From NCBI GenBank assembly GCA_014925825.1, contig JACGCK010000019.1, positions 455,141 through 519,140 on the forward strand: DNA of 64,000 nt, in the 5' to 3' direction. The DNA comes from Pholiota molesta (Eukaryota > Basidiomycota > Agaricomycetes > Agaricales > Strophariaceae). Position numbers and translations under genes: made by a program. Positions within the stretch are counted from its first letter, which is position 1; each line of letters begins with the position of its first letter. Below are positions 59,687 to 64,000 of this stretch, piece after piece. The notes beneath the pieces are model-generated. The model was not told the DNA's origin and ran no database searches. It was given only the letters and a program-made list of their open reading frames with translations.

Positions 59687-62600
59687 ATGCTTACCAGCTC
59701 GGTGACTCGGCTGGCTTCCGCGTCAACATGTCTCCATGCCACTAAGCTTTGCGACCTCGCTGCGACGCGGTCAGACACGCTGTTCAGATCCTATGCGACG
59801 GTACCTTCTCCATCCAATTCTGCGTATACGGCGGCAAAGCACCAAAAAGCAGCCTTTATTCCCAAAAATAGAGGAGCTGCGACTGGAGACGGAGCTCCTC
59901 GAGTACATTCCCCGCGACCTCTCAAGTATCCATCCTCGCCTGTTAATTTAACGTCACGAATATCGAAAAAGAAGAAATTTAAATCGCCAAAATCCCCCCT
60001 TCCGAATTACCCTACTTGCCACTAAAGCGAAGGATTTCAACCAAACATTTTACCAGTGCATTTGAGCAGAAGCCTACGGCAGAGGAGGACGAAGATGACA
60101 ACCCGCTGAAGGGCGTGCCTATTGTTAGGACGAGGGTACCTCCTCCTAGGACAGTTAAAAAGGAGAAGCCTACAGTTGTACGGCCTTCAGAGGAGGTGCC
60201 CACTTTTAAGCCAGTGCCTGTTACTTCCCTGGAGGCATCCGAACGGAATTCATCGCAGGCGGACGATTCTTCGGTGTCATTAGGACCTGGATTTGTTGAG
60301 GACAGCTGGGCGCCAGAGTCGTGGGGTGCGTACTTTGCCCACATACCTTACCCTTTGACTGCTATTCCATCCTCGACGCGTTAAATCTAACTATGAGCCA
60401 TATATAGAATCAGAAGACGGAAAGAGAGCTCCTCCACATTTCGTGCCCACTGTAAATATACAAGAAGGGACCGTCAGTGAGGTGGAGGGATTGGTTGGTA
60501 GGCATGTTCAATGTCAATTAAAGTATTTCTAGCTCACGACATGCCCAGATCTCGCTCCTCCAACCCAGCAACTACCAGTTGCGCAGTTGGCCCATGGACT
60601 AGACAGAGTCTTGTTCAAGTATGTCGCGTCTTGTATTCTACAGCAAGGAATCTGCTCATCTTCGCGCATCTAGTCCAGGGGTTCACTGGCTGCAAGACCC
60701 TCGTTCTCATGTTTATAATTTCACACCATGGATCGAAAAAATTCCCAAGGTCAATGACTTTGCGTTCGAAAAGCTGACCGGATTCATCAAGAGCTCTCAA
60801 GACGAGGTACATTTATACCTCGCGTTCTCAAGGGAGAACCAACTAAATTTTCTTTCTTCTTTTCATTCCAGGACTTACGAACACTTGCCAGACAAGAGCA
60901 AAAGAAATATACAGGTTCTACATCATCGCTATCGGGGATGTTTAGCCATATATATTTCTTGATTTCGGAGCACAAGGATGTGGAAATCGAGACTCTGAGC
61001 CAGCATTTCTCATTGGAGGTAACCTGATCCACTTCTACACGTTTTTGAGCTTTACAAATCTGTCATTTTCGTCATCTTCTAGTCTTCTGGATTCACTTTA
61101 GGTCAGCGAATGCCATCAGGGGTAACGCTGAATTACAACGATGGGATATATTCTTGTGACGCGCTCGGATCGGAGTCCGACGATCCTGATAAAAATGTCT
61201 TGACCTGGATGGTATGTTGCTTGTTGCCAATCCCTCATACATATGTTAATTTGCAAACAGGGTACTCTTCTGGAAAACTTTTTGACCAAGACACCAGAAG
61301 ATTTCAAGACGTTCATGCGATTAGAGTCATCGCCAACGGGAACTGCAAAGAAGCAGCCAATGCGGGAAGCGTTCCGATTCTCGAAGGTTCGTAGACTACT
61401 TACCTTGCTCAATGTCCATTCCACTGACACTTCACTATTCATTAGTCCGACAAGTTCGTGATGCGCTCTCAGCTGGACTGTCAAGACGACCGATTGCCCG
61501 GGACTGGTGTCTTTGATATTAAAACGCGCGCCTGTATCTCGGTTCGCATGGATATCTTAAACTTCGAGGTTTGTGGTGCCCCTCAGCTTTAGTTGCATCG
61601 CATCAATATCTGTTTTGTAGGAAAATTCTGGGTATGCGATCAAGAGTCAACACGGCATTTTAGAAAGTTTCGAGCGGGAATATTATGATCTCATCCGTTC
61701 GGCGTTCCTTAAATATAGGTGAGATTTATCTGCCATGTTGTGTGGACCATCTGCTTAACACTACATCACAGTGTCCAAGTACGCATTGGCAATATGGACG
61801 GTGTGCTGGTCGCCTACCACAACACTGACCGCATATTCGGATTCCAATATATCAGTCTTGACGAAATGGACGAGCGCATATATGGACCAGTTCCGGGCAT
61901 GGGCGACAAAGTGTTCAAGAAATCAATTAATCTGCTAGAAGCTATTTTGGAGGAAGCAACGAAAGTTTATCCTGAGCAGGTTAGTGACAATAAATCCCTC
62001 CATCGATATTGGAGATTCTGATCTGGAAAACTTCTAGTCTCTTACCTGCTTATTTGAGACACGACGCCCCGGTAAAATGATGGATGTTTATGTGCAACCT
62101 GCCGAATGGGAGGAGAAGAAAGGGCCAAGACCCGTCACGCAATTCCTCGTGCAAGTCTCGCATTTCGTCGACGACAAGCCAGCAAGAGCTGCTGTGGCTC
62201 TCAGGACCACAACCGAAGACTGTACGTTTTTCTCGCTCTGCGTTCCAGCCACATTGCTAATCATACATCATCAGGGACGATGAAATACTCGATCGCCAAA
62301 GCCGTTCTACCCGATGATGTGGTCAGACACAATCTCAGCAGCGCCCAACAGAGGAAACACCGCACACTGACGTTGCCGTCCAACGTCACCATGGACAAGG
62401 CCAGAGAGTACTGGGAGAATCTGTCCTACAACCCCAAGTTGAAAGCCGTGACCAAGGAATTCAAAAGCAGCCACTTCTGCATGGCGGACCCCACGATCCA
62501 GAGATACCGCGATATCTCGAATGAGGGCAGGGTTTGGTACGAGGAGCGGCAGAAACAGATGGCGGGTAAACCGAAGATTGTCCTGGGCCAAGGCGTGTAC

Positions 62601-62980
62601 GAGGAAGACGAAAGCTTGTTGTCGTTGCAAGAATCCAAACAGGAGCCCCAGCAGGAATCTCAGCAAGCACAAGTACAGGCGGAATCCTCTCCAGCCTTGC
62701 AAAGCTCTCAGCAGGAACCCCAGCAAGCGCAAGCGCAAGCGGAATCCTCTCCAGCCTTGCAAGATTCCGAGCAGGAACCCCAGCAAGAAGCGGCGGAACA
62801 GGCACAGTTCTCTCCAGCCTTGCAAGAAACCCAGCAGGAGCCTCAGCAGAAGCAGAGGCACAGGCGGAGTCCTCTCCAGCCTTGCAAGACTCCCAGCAGG
62901 AATCTCAGCCAGAAGTACAAGCACAGGCGGAATCATCTCCATCAGAGTCTGAGTCTGACCCAGAAGAGAAAAAAGAGTAG
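59687..62980 (+). CDS. PET127: PET127, mitochondrial RNA-processing protein
   Basis: Membrane-associated mitochondrial protein; yeast Pet127 acts with the 5'-exonuclease Pet127/Dss1-Suv3 pathway in 5' trimming and turnover of mitochondrial RNA. Presequence MLTSSVTRLASASTCLHATK. The Pet127 core is unmistakable over more than ten exons: GVHWLQDPRSHVYNFTPWIE, KYTGSTSSLSGMFSHIYFLI, LGQRMPSGVTLNYNDGIYSC, KFVMRSQLDCQDDRLPGTGV, FDIKTRACISVRMDILNFE, SFEREYYDLIRSAFLKY, VRIGNMDGVLVAYHNTDRIF and GFQYISLDEMDERIYGPVPG. The tail is a Gln/Glu-rich repeat. Two frame breaks: near 59992-60012 at a run of six C, and near 62843-62852 in the repeat. In each a single missing base would restore the frame. The end at 62980 assumes the second correction, giving EKKE at the C-terminus; uncorrected, the frame stops at 62993 with a basic, unlike tail. 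Confidence 0.88.
62640..62935 (+). repeat. Coding minisatellite, 60-63-bp units, in PET127 tail
   Basis: Four or more units built on TCCTCTCCAGCCTTGCAA (from about 62685, 62745, 62808 and 62869), translating to SSPALQ followed by Gln/Glu-rich spacers such as QQEPQQAQAQAE. Confidence 0.85.
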
Positions 62981-63610
62981 AGCCCCTTCATAACTGACTG
63001 TAAGTAATTGCATTCGTCCAATCTTCCATAAAATGGTTTCTCAACTTTACTTGAATTGTAGAATATTCTCTCGATTAGCCTAAATCGCTTTTCAAATACG
63101 CTCATTGGTGTGCTGGGAAGTGTTCTACTACATTCTCGCGGATAATCATCGGGTCGGCCGCCTGTAATGAACACCACAACTCCTACGTATACCCATGATC
63201 TATCCGCGTTACACCTTAGTTTCTGCTTTAGATTACAATTTAATCCAGCATATCGCTTAATTATAAGAGTTTTATGTGCGTTGAATAAGTAAACCCAAGC
63301 CACGGACCGGACGGAGACCTGCGCCAAAGGTGATCGCACAAATATGGGTGACCGACGACGGTTGCGATCTAGCATCTCTCTCTCGACACCCGCTGCCGCT
63401 GGGAATATCAGCAACCGCGCACAGCACTAGGCTGGACTGTGGTGACTTACGGAGATGACTAGCGTACGTACAGCATAAGCATATGCCAAGCCTTTGCCCC
63501 ACTAATTAGCACCCAGTCTGCTCAAGAGCCCTCCAAGCCTTTACCAGTTTCCCAGGTAAGCTCGTGCACCTTTTATTTTTATCCCGTCGCCCTCCCGTTC
63601 CTCTGTCCAC
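62981..63610. other. Intergenic, nothing recognised
   Basis: PET127 3' flank and promoter of the next gene. No coding pattern seen. Confidence 0.5.
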
Positions 63611-64000
63611 ATGAGTCTCGACAACCATCCCGTCGCCAACAAGCGCAGTTGGTCTTCCTTTCGTGCCAGGCCCAGCAGCAGCGGTGGCACGAGCTCCAGT
63701 CCGTCCTACGCTTCCATGAAGCGGCCGAGCAGCGCAAACGGGTGCGCCCCAAGGAACCCTCGCAACTGCGCTGCCGGCGCCCCTTGAAGGACAGGAACTG
63801 GTCTTTTCAAGTCTTCTTCTTCTCGCCCATCTCGCCGCTCATCTCTCCAGCGCCCACCCCCGGCGCTCTCTGGGCGGTCGCGTTCGAGCACGCTGATCCC
63901 CTGTCCCCTGATCCCTCGCCCTCTGGTTCCCGGCCTACGACACCGAAACGGTGGTCTTCGAGCTTCTTACTACGAATTCTTCTCCAAAGACATCCCCCCA
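63611..64000 (+). CDS. Unrecognised Ser/Pro-rich protein, cut by window end
   Basis: A start MSLDNHPVANKRSWSSFRAR is followed by a Ser-rich stretch (PSSSGGTSSSPSYASMKRPS), with base usage like real genes here. The first frame stops at about 63786, but a GTGCGC donor near 63741 and a TTTTCAAG acceptor near 63810 suggest an intron into further Ser/Pro/Arg-rich sequence. The gene runs out of the window, so no domain is visible and the exon join is unproven. Confidence 0.4.

Overview
This window is nuclear DNA of a filamentous fungus, almost certainly an agaricomycete (Basidiomycota). Genes are split by many short GT-AG introns (mostly about 45-70 nt), neighbours are often divergent, and several families are typical of mushrooms: a DUF6534 membrane protein, BCS1-like AAA proteins, a GT2 cellulose-synthase-like enzyme and a basidiomycete-type Zn2Cys6 regulator. 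All products were assigned by reading translated motifs; no database search was run.

Layout. 1-3.4 kb: no gene seen. 3.4-5.3 kb (+): decayed BCS1-like AAA ATPase. 6.2-8.7 kb (-): DUF6534 membrane protein and an unrecognised small gene. 9-12.9 kb (-): CUL1 and COQ5. 13.0-14.1 kb (+): FCF2. 14.1-18.3 kb: intergenic, holding a complete 828-bp non-autonomous hAT-type element with 8-bp target duplications. 18.3-20.8 kb (+): GT2 synthase. 21.5-23.7 kb (-): SAS10/UTP3. 24.1-25.7 kb: a complete 1549-bp LTR element with identical LTRs that codes only for Gag. 27.1-30.1 kb: DUF2462 protein (-), NDUFA9-type complex I subunit (+), TOM22 (-). 30.3-33.5 kb (+): Zn2Cys6 regulator. 35.3-36.7 kb (-): F-box-like LRR protein. 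38.7-40.2 kb (-): CENP-B/Tc5-type HTH protein without a DDE domain. 41-47.2 kb: mostly gene-poor. 47.3-49.1 kb (+): alternative oxidase. 49.4-53.0 kb (+): SPO71/Mug56-like PH protein. 53.1-55.2 kb: mitochondrial uS12 (-) and NSE2 (+). 56.0-57.9 kb: RPN13 (-) and an SCOC-like coiled coil (+). 58.3-63.0 kb: ARL8 (-) and PET127 (+). 63.6 kb to the end: start of an unrecognised gene.

Themes. Many genes serve mitochondria (COQ5, NDUFA9, TOM22, AOX, uS12m, PET127, and the decayed BCS1-like gene), and two serve the small-subunit processome (FCF2, SAS10). Six head-to-head pairs share short spacers of about 125-235 bp, some carrying RTCACGTG boxes. An SCOC-like gene lies tail-to-tail with an ARL8 gene; in other organisms SCOC proteins bind Arl GTPases.

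Caution. Several good genes are interrupted by what looks like loss of one base (DUF6534, Gag, PET127 twice). This could be real decay or under-called bases in the assembly, so pseudogene calls are provisional.
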